Origin: an uncultured Sphingomonas sp. | GTDB taxonomy: Bacteria; Pseudomonadota; Alphaproteobacteria; Sphingomonadales; Sphingomonadaceae | Length of the DNA stretch: 64,000 bases | NCBI RefSeq assembly: GCF_936927845.1 | Contig: NZ_CAKZHV010000058.1 | Coordinates: 62,001-126,000 of the forward strand | Direction of reading: 5' to 3' | In this document: piece after piece, positions 26,078 through 34,520 of the stretch | How the letters are laid out: each line of letters begins with the position of its first letter | Position numbering within the stretch: position 1 is the stretch's first letter | Notes under the pieces: model-generated | What the model saw: the letters and a program-made list of their open reading frames with translations, nothing else | Database searches by the model: none | What the model was told of the DNA's origin: nothing | Translations under genes and position numbers: made by a program

Positions 26078-26606
26078 GCCAGCTCTCCCACCACAACACC
26101 GCGCGGCGCAGCAGCAACTTGTGATATTCGTTCAACAATTGCGTCAGGCTCGGCTGGCTCGGCACACCGTCGATCACCACCGCAACCGCGGGGTCAAGCG
26201 ACTGCGCCAGTTCCATGGCCGCGCGCCGCGCATGCCAGTTGGAGGTGACCAGCCGCACCGACCGGTAGCGATGCTGCTTCACCCAGCCCGCGATCTCCTC
26301 CGCGTTGGAACGCGTGTCGACCGCCTCCTCGCCCAGATCGACGCAGCACGCGAAGACGGCGGCGTAGCCGTAGGTTCGCACCAGATCGCGCTGCTGCACG
26401 CCCGGCGCCGTTCCCGTCACCAGCATTCGCCGCGCATGGCCCGCCTCCAGCAGTTCGAGTCCGCGATCGATCCGGCCTGCGGCGCCCGTCGGCACAACGA
26501 TGCCGTCGGTCTGCGCGTCGCTCGCGGGTTGCGGCAGCGTCACCGCGAACAGCGCGAAGCCGAGCGCCCAGACGATCAGCGCGAGCCCCGCGAGCCGCCG
26601 GATCAC
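26070..26606 (-). CDS. YdcF family protein (DUF218)
   Basis: 178 residues from a GTG overlapping the ftsX stop. One N-terminal membrane helix (LAGLALIVWALGFALFAV) leads to the DUF218 domain facing the periplasm: IVVPTGAAGRIDRGLELLEAG, RMLVTGTAPG, DTRSNAEEIAGW, and VRLVTSNWHARRAAME. Relatives SanA/ElyC act in envelope or peptidoglycan-lipid homeostasis; the biochemical activity is unproven. Its place between ftsX and plsC supports an envelope role. Confidence 0.85.
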   Translation of the reverse strand: MIRRLAGLALIVWALGFALFAVTLPQPASDAQTDGIVVPTGAAGRIDRGLELLEAGHARRMLVTGTAPGVQQRDLVRTYGYAAVFACCVDLGEEAVDTRSNAEEIAGWVKQHRYRSVRLVTSNWHARRAAMELAQSLDPAVAVVIDGVPSQPSLTQLLNEYHKLLLRRAVLWWESWRG

Positions 26607-27469
26607 AGCATCTGCCCCAGGCTGCGCACGACGGCACGGCGGGCGACGGTGGCGGCGAGCGCCACGAAGCCGAACGGTAGGACGATCAGCGCCGCCCAGC
26701 CGACCGTGCCGAGCGTCACCGCGCCCAGCAGTTCGGACCCGAGCGTGCTCGCCTGCATGCCCAGCAGCACGACCGCCACCAACCCGGCGACCCCACCCAC
26801 CGCTGCCCCCAGCGCCGCGTCGAGCGACAAGCGTCGCTGGAACAGCCGCGCGACCTGCACGTCGGTCGCGCCCAGCATGTGCATGACCTCGATCGTGCCG
26901 CGGTGCGCCTCCAGTCCGGCGCGCGCCGCCAGCACGACGACGAACGCGGTCGCGCCCAGCATCATCGCCACTAGCAGCGTCGCCAGCGCACTCATCGTGC
27001 GAAGAAACGCGCGCACCGGCGCCAGCGCCTGGCTGTGCAGGTCGAGCCGCGCGCCGGGTACCGCCGCCAGTGCCTGGCGAACGCGCTGCGCCGCACCCGC
27101 GTCCGCCAGGGTCACGTCGACCAGCACCGGGATCGGTAGGTCGACGTCATCGGCGTCGCCACCCAGCCACGGGCTCAGCAATTGCGCGATCTCGGCCCGC
27201 GGCACGACGCGCACGCCGCTGACCCCCGCCACCCCGGCGAGCAGCGACGCCGCCTCGCCCGCCGTCGCCTCGCGCCGCCCCGGGTCTGCCGCGGCGATCT
27301 GCACGGTTGCGCGCCCGCCCAGTTGCACACCGATTTGGCCGGTCGCACGCGCGGTGCCGATCCCGGCGGCGGTCGCAAGCACGGTCAGGAACAGCATGAG
27401 CGCGATGACCCACACCATACCGCGCCCGGTCCGCGCGGTGTCGAGGACGCGTGTGCTCGCTGCGCTCAC
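26603..27469 (-). CDS. ftsX: cell division permease FtsX
   Basis: 288 residues with four predicted membrane helices (about 20-38, 165-188, 218-240 and 255-275) and a periplasmic domain between helices 1 and 2 (residues about 40-160), the FtsX topology. With FtsE it forms an ABC-type complex that transmits ATP hydrolysis to periplasmic murein hydrolase activators. GTG start inside the ftsE stop. FtsX of alphaproteobacteria diverges strongly from E. coli, and the assignment rests on topology plus ftsE adjacency. Confidence 0.87.
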   Translation of the reverse strand: MSAASTRVLDTARTGRGMVWVIALMLFLTVLATAAGIGTARATGQIGVQLGGRATVQIAAADPGRREATAGEAASLLAGVAGVSGVRVVPRAEIAQLLSPWLGGDADDVDLPIPVLVDVTLADAGAAQRVRQALAAVPGARLDLHSQALAPVRAFLRTMSALATLLVAMMLGATAFVVVLAARAGLEAHRGTIEVMHMLGATDVQVARLFQRRLSLDAALGAAVGGVAGLVAVVLLGMQASTLGSELLGAVTLGTVGWAALIVLPFGFVALAATVARRAVVRSLGQML

Positions 27470-28206
27470 GCGTGCCGTCCCGGCGGATGGCGCAGCATTC
27501 CCGTCGGATCGAGCAGCCGCCCGCCGTCGATCCGCATCATCTGCGCCGATCGCACGCGCGAGATGAGCTGAAGATCGTGCGTCGCGATCACGAGCGTGGT
27601 GCCCAGACCGTTCAGCGACGCGAACAACTGCAACAGCCGATCGGCCATCGCCTCGTCGACGTTGCCGGTGGGCTCGTCCGCGATCAGGATTTCGGGCCGG
27701 CCGATCACCGCGCGCGCGATCGCGACGCGCTGCTGCTCGCCGCCCGACAGCGTCGGCGGGCGCGCTTCCGCACGGTTGGTCAGCCCGACCCAGGCGAGCA
27801 TCTCCGACACCGCCTCGCCGACCTCGTCCTCCAGCACGCCCGCGATCCGCAACGGAAGCGCGATGTTATCCGCCGCCGACAGGTGCGGAACCAGCCGGAA
27901 ATCCTGGAACACGACGCCGATGCGGCGGCGAAACCCCGGGATGCGCGCGCGCGGCAGCGTGACGACGTCGGTGCCGAACAGGTTGATCGCACCGCGCGTC
28001 GGCCGCTGCGCCAGGTACAGCATCTTGAGCAGCGAGGTCTTTCCCGCCCCGCTCGCACCCGTCACGAAATAGAATTCGCCCGCGGTCAGCGAGAAACTGA
28101 GGTCGGACAAAACCTCGTCCCCCTGCCCGTAGCGCAGCCCCACATTCTCGAACTGCACGATCGTGGCCACCGGCCGGCGATATCCCTTCTTGAGCACGCC
28201 CGCCAT
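27466..28206 (-). CDS. ftsE: cell division ATP-binding protein FtsE
   Basis: 246 residues, ABC ATPase: Walker A TGASGAGKTSLLK, Q-loop VVFQDFRLVPHL, signature LSGGEQQRVAIARA, Walker B ILIADEPTGNVD, switch His in IATHD. The QDFRLVPHLSAADNIALPL stretch is typical of FtsE. The N-terminus has 13 extra residues before the fold, so a later start is possible. It begins the ftsE-ftsX-ydcF-plsC unit, in which each gene overlaps the next. Confidence 0.92.
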   Translation of the reverse strand: MAGVLKKGYRRPVATIVQFENVGLRYGQGDEVLSDLSFSLTAGEFYFVTGASGAGKTSLLKMLYLAQRPTRGAINLFGTDVVTLPRARIPGFRRRIGVVFQDFRLVPHLSAADNIALPLRIAGVLEDEVGEAVSEMLAWVGLTNRAEARPPTLSGGEQQRVAIARAVIGRPEILIADEPTGNVDEAMADRLLQLFASLNGLGTTLVIATHDLQLISRVRSAQMMRIDGGRLLDPTGMLRHPPGRHA

Positions 28207-28352
28207 CGCACAGCGCGCGCCCCTTCATCAAGTCACAGGCGCGCCGCTCCGCTGTCCGGGAGTGGGATCGGCGAGGCCGTTTCGCAGGCGATACTTGCCA
28301 GCGTGCCACGTGAGGTGTTTACGTCGCTAACGATAACCGTAAGCGTGGCGTC

Positions 28353-29069
28353 ATGATCCTCGAGTGTCCCGAATGCCGCACCCGCTACCTCGTGCCCGAC
28401 TCCGCGGTCGGCGTGACCGGGCGCACGGTGCGCTGCGCGAATTGCCGGCATAGCTGGTTCCAGGAAGGCGCGGCGTTGCCGGCGGCGTCGGCGCTCGCCG
28501 ATCTGCCGCCCGTCGCGGCCGCGCCGGTGGCAGCAGACTTCGCGCCGGCGGGCTATGCGCCCTCGCCGGTCACGGATCCGACGCCCGCCACCTCGCCTGG
28601 CGGGTTCGACGCCTTCGCGCACCAGCCGCCGTTCCGCCCGCGGCGCAACATGGCGCGGGTGCGCACCATCGCGTCAATCGCGGCGGGGCTGATCATGCTG
28701 GCGCTCGTCGGCGTGATCCTGTGGACCACCGCGCCCGGCCTCGCGCAGCAAGCGGGGTTCAATATCGGCCCGGCGCAGTCGCCGCTGCGCATCGTCGACA
28801 ACCCGATCGAGCGGCGACAGATGACCAACGGGTCGGAACTGTTCGCGGTCAGCGGGCGGATCACCAACCCGTCGAGCGCGGCGCAGCGCGTACCCGACCT
28901 GCGCGCCGACCTGCGCGACGAGAAAGGCCGCGTCGTGTTCAGCTGGACGATCACCCCGCAGCAGCGCACGCTGCCGGCGAACGGCGCGATCGATTTCAAC
29001 TCGGCGCAGGTCGACGTACCCGCTTCGTCGAAGCGGCTCGACCTCAGCTTCGTGGGCGAGGCGAGCTGA
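28353..29069 (+). CDS. MJ0042-type zinc-ribbon and DUF3426 membrane protein
   Basis: 238 residues. The N-terminal MILECPECRTRYLVPDSAVG ... VRCANCRHSWF is the MJ0042 zinc knuckle (four Cys). A Pro/Ala linker follows, then one membrane helix (about residues 105-127, IASIAAGLIMLALVGVILW) and a C-terminal DUF3426-like beta domain with FAVSGRITNPSS and VPDLRADLRDEKGRVV. The family is common in Proteobacteria and its role is unknown. It is divergent from ftsE across about 145 bp and may share regulation. Confidence 0.82.
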   Translation: MILECPECRTRYLVPDSAVGVTGRTVRCANCRHSWFQEGAALPAASALADLPPVAAAPVAADFAPAGYAPSPVTDPTPATSPGGFDAFAHQPPFRPRRNMARVRTIASIAAGLIMLALVGVILWTTAPGLAQQAGFNIGPAQSPLRIVDNPIERRQMTNGSELFAVSGRITNPSSAAQRVPDLRADLRDEKGRVVFSWTITPQQRTLPANGAIDFNSAQVDVPASSKRLDLSFVGEAS

Positions 29070-29173
29070 CGCGAAAGGTGATCGTGCCCGCACAATCGCC
29101 GTTGCCACGCGCGAACGGCTTTGCTAGAGGCCCGCTCCTACCAGTCGCCGGGTCCGCCCGGTGAACATCGTGT

Positions 29174-29260
29174 GCGGTCGTGGCGGAACTGGTAGACGCG
29201 CAACGTTGAGGTCGTTGTGGCCGAAAGGCCGTGGAAGTTCGAGTCTTCTCGACCGCACCA
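29174..29260 (+). tRNA. tRNA-Leu (anticodon GAG)
   Basis: 87 bases including an encoded CCA. Acceptor arms GCGGTCG (29174-29180) and CGACCGC (29250-29256) pair fully. The anticodon stem CAACG/CGTTG closes the seven-base loop TTGAGGT with anticodon GAG at 29208-29210, reading CUC and CUU. The long variable arm (GGCCGAAAGGCC region) is the type II arm of leucine tRNAs. The T arm carries GTTCGAGTC. Confidence 0.96.
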
Positions 29261-29263
29261 TTT

Positions 29264-29283
29264 CCCGCTCCGTGGAGAGCGGG
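29264..29283 (+). terminator. hairpin after tRNA-Leu
   Basis: CCCGCTC at 29264-29270 pairs with GAGCGGG at 29277-29283 around a six-base loop, four bases after the tRNA CCA. No clear T-run follows. Likely the transcription end or a processing hairpin of the tRNA transcript. Confidence 0.5.
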
Positions 29284-29405
29284 ATTGATAACCGCCCGGC
29301 AGCGTCGGGTGTGATTTCATCATCACCGCACTGCTCGTCGCTCCTCCTGGCGCGGTGTCGCGCCGGTGCGTGGGCCCGAACGAAGCCGGTGCGCGTTCGA
29401 ACGTT

Positions 29406-30482
29406 ATGGCATCGGCCGACTTTGTGACATCCTATATCAACGCGATCGGCACGGCTGTTCCGTCCCACGACATCCACGCGGCCTTTATCGGCTGGGCGCG
29501 CGAGCGTTTGCCGATCGCGCAGCGCAAGCTGTTCGACCGCATGGCCGCGCGTGCAGCGATCGGTCATCGCTGGTCGGTGCTGCCGAAAGACGCCGGCTCA
29601 CCGGTCGGGGATACTGGTTTCTACGCCAACACGCCGCACCCCGGTACTGCCGCGCGAATGTCGCTCTACGCACAGGCCGCGCCCGAACTGGCGCTGACTG
29701 CGATCGAGCGGCTGCGCAATCAGGTCGCGATCGACGATGCGACTCACCTGGTGGTCGCCAGTTGCACCGGCTTCGTCGCGCCCGGCATCGACCAGATCAT
29801 CGCGCGACGGCTCGGCCTCTCGCCCGCGATCGAGCGCACGCTGATCGGCTTCATGGGCTGCTACGCCGCAGTCGCGGCGCTGCGCACCGCGCGCCATCTC
29901 GTGCGATCGGAGCCCACCGCGCGCGTGCTGGTGGTCACGGTCGAGCTCTCCACGCTGCACCTGCAAGCCGTGGACGAAATCGAGCCATTGCTGGCGATGC
30001 TGCAATTCGGCGACGGTGCGGCCGCAGCGATGGTGTCTGCCGAGCGCCGCGGCCTCGCGATCGGTCAACCGTTCGCGACGACGCTCGCCGAGTCGGACCG
30101 ATTGATCCGCTGGAACATCACCGACGCCGGCTTCGCGATGCATCTGTCGGGCGAGGTGCCCGGCCGGATCGCCGCTGCGCTCGCCGACCAGGTGCTGGTC
30201 GACGCGATCACCGCGGGACAGGACGCCACCGCCATCGATGCCTGGGCGGTGCACGCCGGCGGGCGCTCAATCCTCGACGCGGTCGAGCATGGGCTGTCGC
30301 TCGGCGCCGCCGCCCTCGACGATTCGCGCGCGGTGCTAGTGGACAACGGCAACATGTCATCGGCGACGCTGATGTTCGTGCTCGCGCGCGTACTGGCGCG
30401 GTCCGACGTGTGCCGCGGCGTTGCACTCGCCTTCGGTCCCGGTCTCGCCGCCGAGGGTTTCGCGTTCGGTCCGTCGGCATGA
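29406..30482 (+). CDS. type III polyketide synthase
   Basis: 358 residues of the chalcone/stilbene synthase family. The catalytic triad is visible: Cys120 in VVASCTGFVAPGID, His283 in WAVHAGGRSIL and Asn316 in VDNGNMSSAT; the family's GFGPG-type loop is LAFGPGL near the end. Such homodimers extend an acyl-CoA starter with malonyl-CoA and cyclise it to pyrones, resorcinols or phloroglucinols. The starter cannot be read. ATG at 29406 without a clear ribosome site. It leads a three-gene operon with a methyltransferase and a flavoprotein, the usual tailoring pair. Confidence 0.92.
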   Translation: MASADFVTSYINAIGTAVPSHDIHAAFIGWARERLPIAQRKLFDRMAARAAIGHRWSVLPKDAGSPVGDTGFYANTPHPGTAARMSLYAQAAPELALTAIERLRNQVAIDDATHLVVASCTGFVAPGIDQIIARRLGLSPAIERTLIGFMGCYAAVAALRTARHLVRSEPTARVLVVTVELSTLHLQAVDEIEPLLAMLQFGDGAAAAMVSAERRGLAIGQPFATTLAESDRLIRWNITDAGFAMHLSGEVPGRIAAALADQVLVDAITAGQDATAIDAWAVHAGGRSILDAVEHGLSLGAAALDDSRAVLVDNGNMSSATLMFVLARVLARSDVCRGVALAFGPGLAAEGFAFGPSA

Positions 30483-31165
30483 CCGCGCTCGCCGAACGCG
30501 CCCAGGGCAAGGAGTTGATGGACGCCGACGATCTGCCGGCGGACACCTATGCCGCGGTGGTGCGCGACCTTGCCCGTGTCAACGCGGTGACGCTCGCCGC
30601 ACGACCGACGCTCGCGTTTCTGCGCGCCCATACACGCCCTGGTGGTCTCTATCGCCTGCTCGATGTCGGGTTTGGCGACGGCGACATGCTGCGGCGGATC
30701 GCGCGTTGGGGTGCACGGCGCGACGTCGCCTTTGATCTCGTCGGTATTGATCTCAATCCACGCAGCGAACTGGCCGCGCGCGCCGACACCCCGGCCGCGC
30801 TCGCCATCGATTATCGCACCGGCGACTATGCCGACCTGGTGGACGAGCCATGGGACTTCATCGTCTCCAGCCTGGTCGCGCATCATATGACGACCGCGCA
30901 GCTCGTCGCGTTTCTGCGCTTCATGCATGACCATGCGCGCGTCGGGTGGCTCGTCAACGACCTCCATCGCCACCGCTTCGCGCATGCCGGTTGGCCGCTA
31001 CTCGCGCGGCTGTTCCGCTGGCACCCGATCGTCCGGCACGACGGCCATCTCTCGATTGCGCGCAGCTATCGTCCAGCCGAGTGGCAGCCGCTGCTCGATC
31101 AGGCGGGTGTCGCCGGGCGCGTGTTCACCGCTTTTCCGTTCCGGCTGTGCGTCGCGCGGCCCTGA
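30479..31165 (+). CDS. class I SAM-dependent methyltransferase (type III PKS operon)
   Basis: 228 residues, ATG overlapping the PKS stop (ATGA). The SAM motif I is LLDVGFGDGDML (a G-x-G variant), motif II FDLVGIDLNPRSE, and motif IV DFIVSSLVAHHMT; the C-terminal half has HRHRFAHAGWPLLARLF. The type resembles methyltransferases beside bacterial type III PKS genes that methylate the resorcinol or quinone product. It overlaps the next gene by 19 bp. Confidence 0.87.
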   Translation: MTALAERAQGKELMDADDLPADTYAAVVRDLARVNAVTLAARPTLAFLRAHTRPGGLYRLLDVGFGDGDMLRRIARWGARRDVAFDLVGIDLNPRSELAARADTPAALAIDYRTGDYADLVDEPWDFIVSSLVAHHMTTAQLVAFLRFMHDHARVGWLVNDLHRHRFAHAGWPLLARLFRWHPIVRHDGHLSIARSYRPAEWQPLLDQAGVAGRVFTAFPFRLCVARP

Positions 31166-32235
31166 TCGTCGGCGGCGGTCCCGCAGGCAGCGCCGCGGCG
31201 ATCACGCTCGCGCGCGGCGGGCACGCGCCGCTGCTAGTAGAGCGCACGCGCGAAACCGCCGACGCGCTGTGTGGTGGTTTCATCAGTTGGCGCACGATTG
31301 ATTCGTTGGAACGGCTCGGCATCGACCCCGACGCGCTCACCTCGACGCGGATCACCCGCGCGCGCATCTTTGCGGCAGGCCGCTGTGGCGAAGCGCGGCT
31401 GCCGCGACCCGCGCTCGCCGTGTCGCGGCGCCGGCTCGACACAATGCTGCTCGCTCATGCCGAGACGCTGGGCGTCGCGGTCGAGCGCGGCGTGACGGTG
31501 CGCACGGTCGCTGAGCACGCGGTCAGCACCGCCGACGGCGCGACGCTCGCCGCCGACGCCTTGTTCCTCGCCAGCGGCAAGCATGACATTCGCGGCGGCG
31601 CACGCCCCGCGGAGGCGCGGGGCAGCGATCCCACGCTCGGGCTGCGTGTGCGGCTGGCTCCCTCGCCCGCGTTGGCGCGACTGGTCGGCGACGCGATCGA
31701 GCTGCACCTGTTTGAACGCGGTTACTGTGGCGTCGTGTTGCAGGAAGATGGCAGCGCCAACGCCTGCATGGCGGTGCACCGCTCGCGCTTACGAGAAGTG
31801 GGCAGCCCAGAAGCGCTGCTACGCGACCTGATGCATGAGGCGCCGCGCCTGGGCGAACGGCTCGCCGGCGGATGGAGCGCGATCGATGCGATCGCCAACG
31901 TCCCTTACGGTTGGCGGACCGAACGCACGACGCTTGGTGTGTTTCGGCTCGGCGATCAGGCAGCGGTAATCCCGTCGCTCGCCGGCGAGGGCATGGGGAT
32001 TGCGCTCGCCAGCGGCCGATCGGCGGCGCAAGCGATGGTCGCGCATGGCGCAGCGGGCGCGGCGGCGTGGCAGCAGCGGTTCGCGCGCGCGGTCGCCGCG
32101 CCGTTGCGCAACGCTGGCGCGGTCTGGGCGCTGTCGGACCGGTGTGCGTCGGCCGCATGGCTGCCGTTCGCCGCCCGTGTACCGGGCGCGCTGGCGATAG
32201 TGGCGGCCAGCACGCGGGTACCTGCGCTCGATTAG
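31147..32235 (+). CDS. FAD-dependent oxidoreductase (type III PKS operon)
   Basis: About 362 residues from a GTG at 31147. The Rossmann FAD motif ALIVGGGPAGSAAAITLARGG is at the N-terminus, followed by ADALCGGFISWRTIDSLERLG, and the second FAD motif FRLGDQAAVIPSLAGEGMGIALASG. This is the geranylgeranyl reductase/PHBH-like flavoprotein family. Next to a type III PKS and a methyltransferase it probably hydroxylates or otherwise oxidises the polyketide ring, as SrsC does in the Streptomyces srsABC system. Start uncertain: the first strand begins only four residues in. Confidence 0.88.
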   Translation: MRRAALIVGGGPAGSAAAITLARGGHAPLLVERTRETADALCGGFISWRTIDSLERLGIDPDALTSTRITRARIFAAGRCGEARLPRPALAVSRRRLDTMLLAHAETLGVAVERGVTVRTVAEHAVSTADGATLAADALFLASGKHDIRGGARPAEARGSDPTLGLRVRLAPSPALARLVGDAIELHLFERGYCGVVLQEDGSANACMAVHRSRLREVGSPEALLRDLMHEAPRLGERLAGGWSAIDAIANVPYGWRTERTTLGVFRLGDQAAVIPSLAGEGMGIALASGRSAAQAMVAHGAAGAAAWQQRFARAVAAPLRNAGAVWALSDRCASAAWLPFAARVPGALAIVAASTRVPALD

Positions 32236-32315
32236 CTGCCGATCCGCACCGATCGGCCACGCCGGGCATGACTTGTTAAGCATCGCTCAAGCCTCTATCC
32301 GCCAGGCCCGACGCT

Positions 32316-34520
32316 ATGGCCCGCGCCCGTCCCTCCTCATCCCGCAAGCGCTCCAAGACCCGCTCTCCGTGGCGGCGGCGCTGGTCGATCGCGTGGAAGT
32401 CGCTGGTCGTGCTCGCCTTGGTCGCGCTCGGCGCGCTCGTTACCGCCGTCTACGTCGCGCGCGCGCAATTGCCGAGTTTCGAGGATCTGAAATCGTCGCC
32501 CAACGGGCAGATGATCCGCGTTCACGCCGCCGACGGATCAGTGATCGTGTCGCTCGGGCCGAGCTACGGCGAATGGTTGCCAATCGATCGCATCCCCGCT
32601 GTCATGCAGCGCGCGATGATCTCGGTCGAGGACCGGCGCTTCTACAGTCACCTAGGGGTAGACCCGATCGGCGTCGCGCGCTCGGTCGACGTGCGCGTGC
32701 GGCGCGGACGTTGGACGCAGGGCGGCTCGACGATCACGCAACAGCTCGCGCGCAACATCTTTCTCACCTCCGCCAAGAAGTTCGGGCGCAAGTTCCGCGA
32801 GGCGATCCTCGCTTTCGCGATCGAGCGGAAATTCTCCAAGGACCAGATTCTCGAGCTCTACCTCAACAAGGTCTATTTCGGCGGCGGTGCCTACGGCATC
32901 GATGCGGCGTCCCGGCGCTTCTTCGGGCATGGCGCCAACCACCTGAGCCTGTCCGAGGCCGCGATCATCGCCGGACTGGTCAAGGCGCCGTCCAACTATT
33001 CGCCGACGGCCGATGCCGAGGCCGCGGTTGGCCGCGCGGGTGTAGTGATCGAGACGATGCGCGAAACGGGCGCGATCACCCCGGCGCAGGCGGCCGCCGC
33101 CGATCCGCAAGCAGTGAAGCTCGCCCCCGCGCCGCGCCAGAACAGCGTGCGCTATTTTACCGACTGGGCATTGCCGCAGCTCGAGTTGCTGATCGACGAA
33201 ACCGTCAAGCCGCTGGAGGTGTGGACCACGCTCGACGTCGGCATGCAGCGCGACGCCGATGCCGCGGTCCAGCAGAACGTGCCCAAGGGCGCGCAAGGCG
33301 CGCTCGTCGCGCTCGACCGCGACGGGGCGGTGCGCGCGATGGTCGGCGGTACCGATTACGTCAGCTCGATCTACAATCGCGCGACGCAGGCGGTGCGCCA
33401 GCCCGGCTCGGCGTTCAAGCTGTTCGTGTATCTCGCCGCGATCGAAGCGGGGAAGACGCCCGACGACAAGGAAGTCGACGCGTCGGTCACGATCGACGGC
33501 TGGAGCCCGCGCAACGACTCGCGCCGCAACTCGGGCGAGGTCACGCTCAGGACCGCCTTCGCCTATTCGCTCAATACGGTGGCGGCGAAATTGGGGCAGG
33601 CGGTCGGATTTCAGACCGTCGCCGACATGGCGCGCCGGTTCGGCATCACCACGCGCGTCAACACGCATCCCTCCATGGTGCTCGGCACCTCCGAGGTCCG
33701 CCTGATCGACATGACGCGCGCCTTCGCCAGCGTCGCCAACAAGGGCGTGGCGGTCACCCCGTACGCCATCACCAAGGTGACGAGCGACGGCGAGACGATC
33801 TACACGCATGAGGTCGACCGCAACCACGTGCTGGTCGCCCCCGACGTCGCGGCGCGGATGACCGACCTGCTCCAGACCGCGGTCAACACCGGCACGGGAC
33901 GCGCGGCGCAGATCGGGCGACCGGTCGCGGGCAAGACGGGCACCACGTCGTCGGGCAAGGACGGCTGGTTCCTTGGCTTCTCCTCGGGGCTGACGACGGG
34001 TGTGTGGATGGGACGCGATGACGCGCGGCCGGTCGCCGGGCTTCACGGCGGTACCGCCCCCGCCAAGGCGTTCGCCGCCTTCATGAGCCGTGCGGTCGCG
34101 AAGCGCCCGATCGAGGAGTTCGACACCAAGGTGACGTTACCTGACTGGCAACTCGAACCCGATGAAGAGGCCTATTACGGCTCGCCCGACAACGGATCGT
34201 TCGTCGATGGCGACGGCAGTCCGCTACCCGGCGGCGGCGACGAGGTGATCGACACGCGCCGCGTGCCTGATTCGGAAGTACCCGCGGCGGAGGGCGACGA
34301 GCAGCGACTCGATCAGGACTGGATCGATCGCGTAACCAATCGTCGCCGCGATCCCGTTCCGCGTGATCAAGGCCGGCCGGTGCCCGCACAGCTTCCGTCC
34401 ACCGCACCCCGCAGTGACGCACCGCCACCGCGCCAGTTCCGCAGCGACGATCAACCGGTCGAGCGCCGTTACCCGGCGCGCGGACCCGATCCGTCGCGCG
34501 ACGAACGTCCATACCAGTGA
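32316..34520 (+). CDS. penicillin-binding protein 1A family (bifunctional)
   Basis: 734 residues. A basic cytoplasmic N-terminus and one helix (about 28-48) precede the GT51 glycosyltransferase (Glu105 in SVEDRRFYSH, GGSTITQQLARN, KFSKDQILELYLNKVYFGGGAYGI) and the transpeptidase (Ser365 in PGSAFKLF, SLN in YSLNTVAAK, KTGT in VAGKTGTTSSGKDGW). It polymerises and cross-links peptidoglycan. The last 150 residues are a Pro/Arg/Asp-rich periplasmic tail. The final 52 bp overlap a convergent metalloprotease gene. Confidence 0.95.
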   Translation: MARARPSSSRKRSKTRSPWRRRWSIAWKSLVVLALVALGALVTAVYVARAQLPSFEDLKSSPNGQMIRVHAADGSVIVSLGPSYGEWLPIDRIPAVMQRAMISVEDRRFYSHLGVDPIGVARSVDVRVRRGRWTQGGSTITQQLARNIFLTSAKKFGRKFREAILAFAIERKFSKDQILELYLNKVYFGGGAYGIDAASRRFFGHGANHLSLSEAAIIAGLVKAPSNYSPTADAEAAVGRAGVVIETMRETGAITPAQAAAADPQAVKLAPAPRQNSVRYFTDWALPQLELLIDETVKPLEVWTTLDVGMQRDADAAVQQNVPKGAQGALVALDRDGAVRAMVGGTDYVSSIYNRATQAVRQPGSAFKLFVYLAAIEAGKTPDDKEVDASVTIDGWSPRNDSRRNSGEVTLRTAFAYSLNTVAAKLGQAVGFQTVADMARRFGITTRVNTHPSMVLGTSEVRLIDMTRAFASVANKGVAVTPYAITKVTSDGETIYTHEVDRNHVLVAPDVAARMTDLLQTAVNTGTGRAAQIGRPVAGKTGTTSSGKDGWFLGFSSGLTTGVWMGRDDARPVAGLHGGTAPAKAFAAFMSRAVAKRPIEEFDTKVTLPDWQLEPDEEAYYGSPDNGSFVDGDGSPLPGGGDEVIDTRRVPDSEVPAAEGDEQRLDQDWIDRVTNRRRDPVPRDQGRPVPAQLPSTAPRSDAPPPRQFRSDDQPVERRYPARGPDPSRDERPYQ

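Noticed and set aside
28303..28318. CACGTG core upstream of the DUF3426 gene
   Set aside because: The flanking TTC/GAA arms of parS are absent.
29124..29567. 147-residue minus-strand frame with RSRRLELPRPFGHNDLN
   Set aside because: It is antisense to tRNA-Leu and the PKS start. This peptide is a well-known false protein arising from the complement of leucine tRNA genes.
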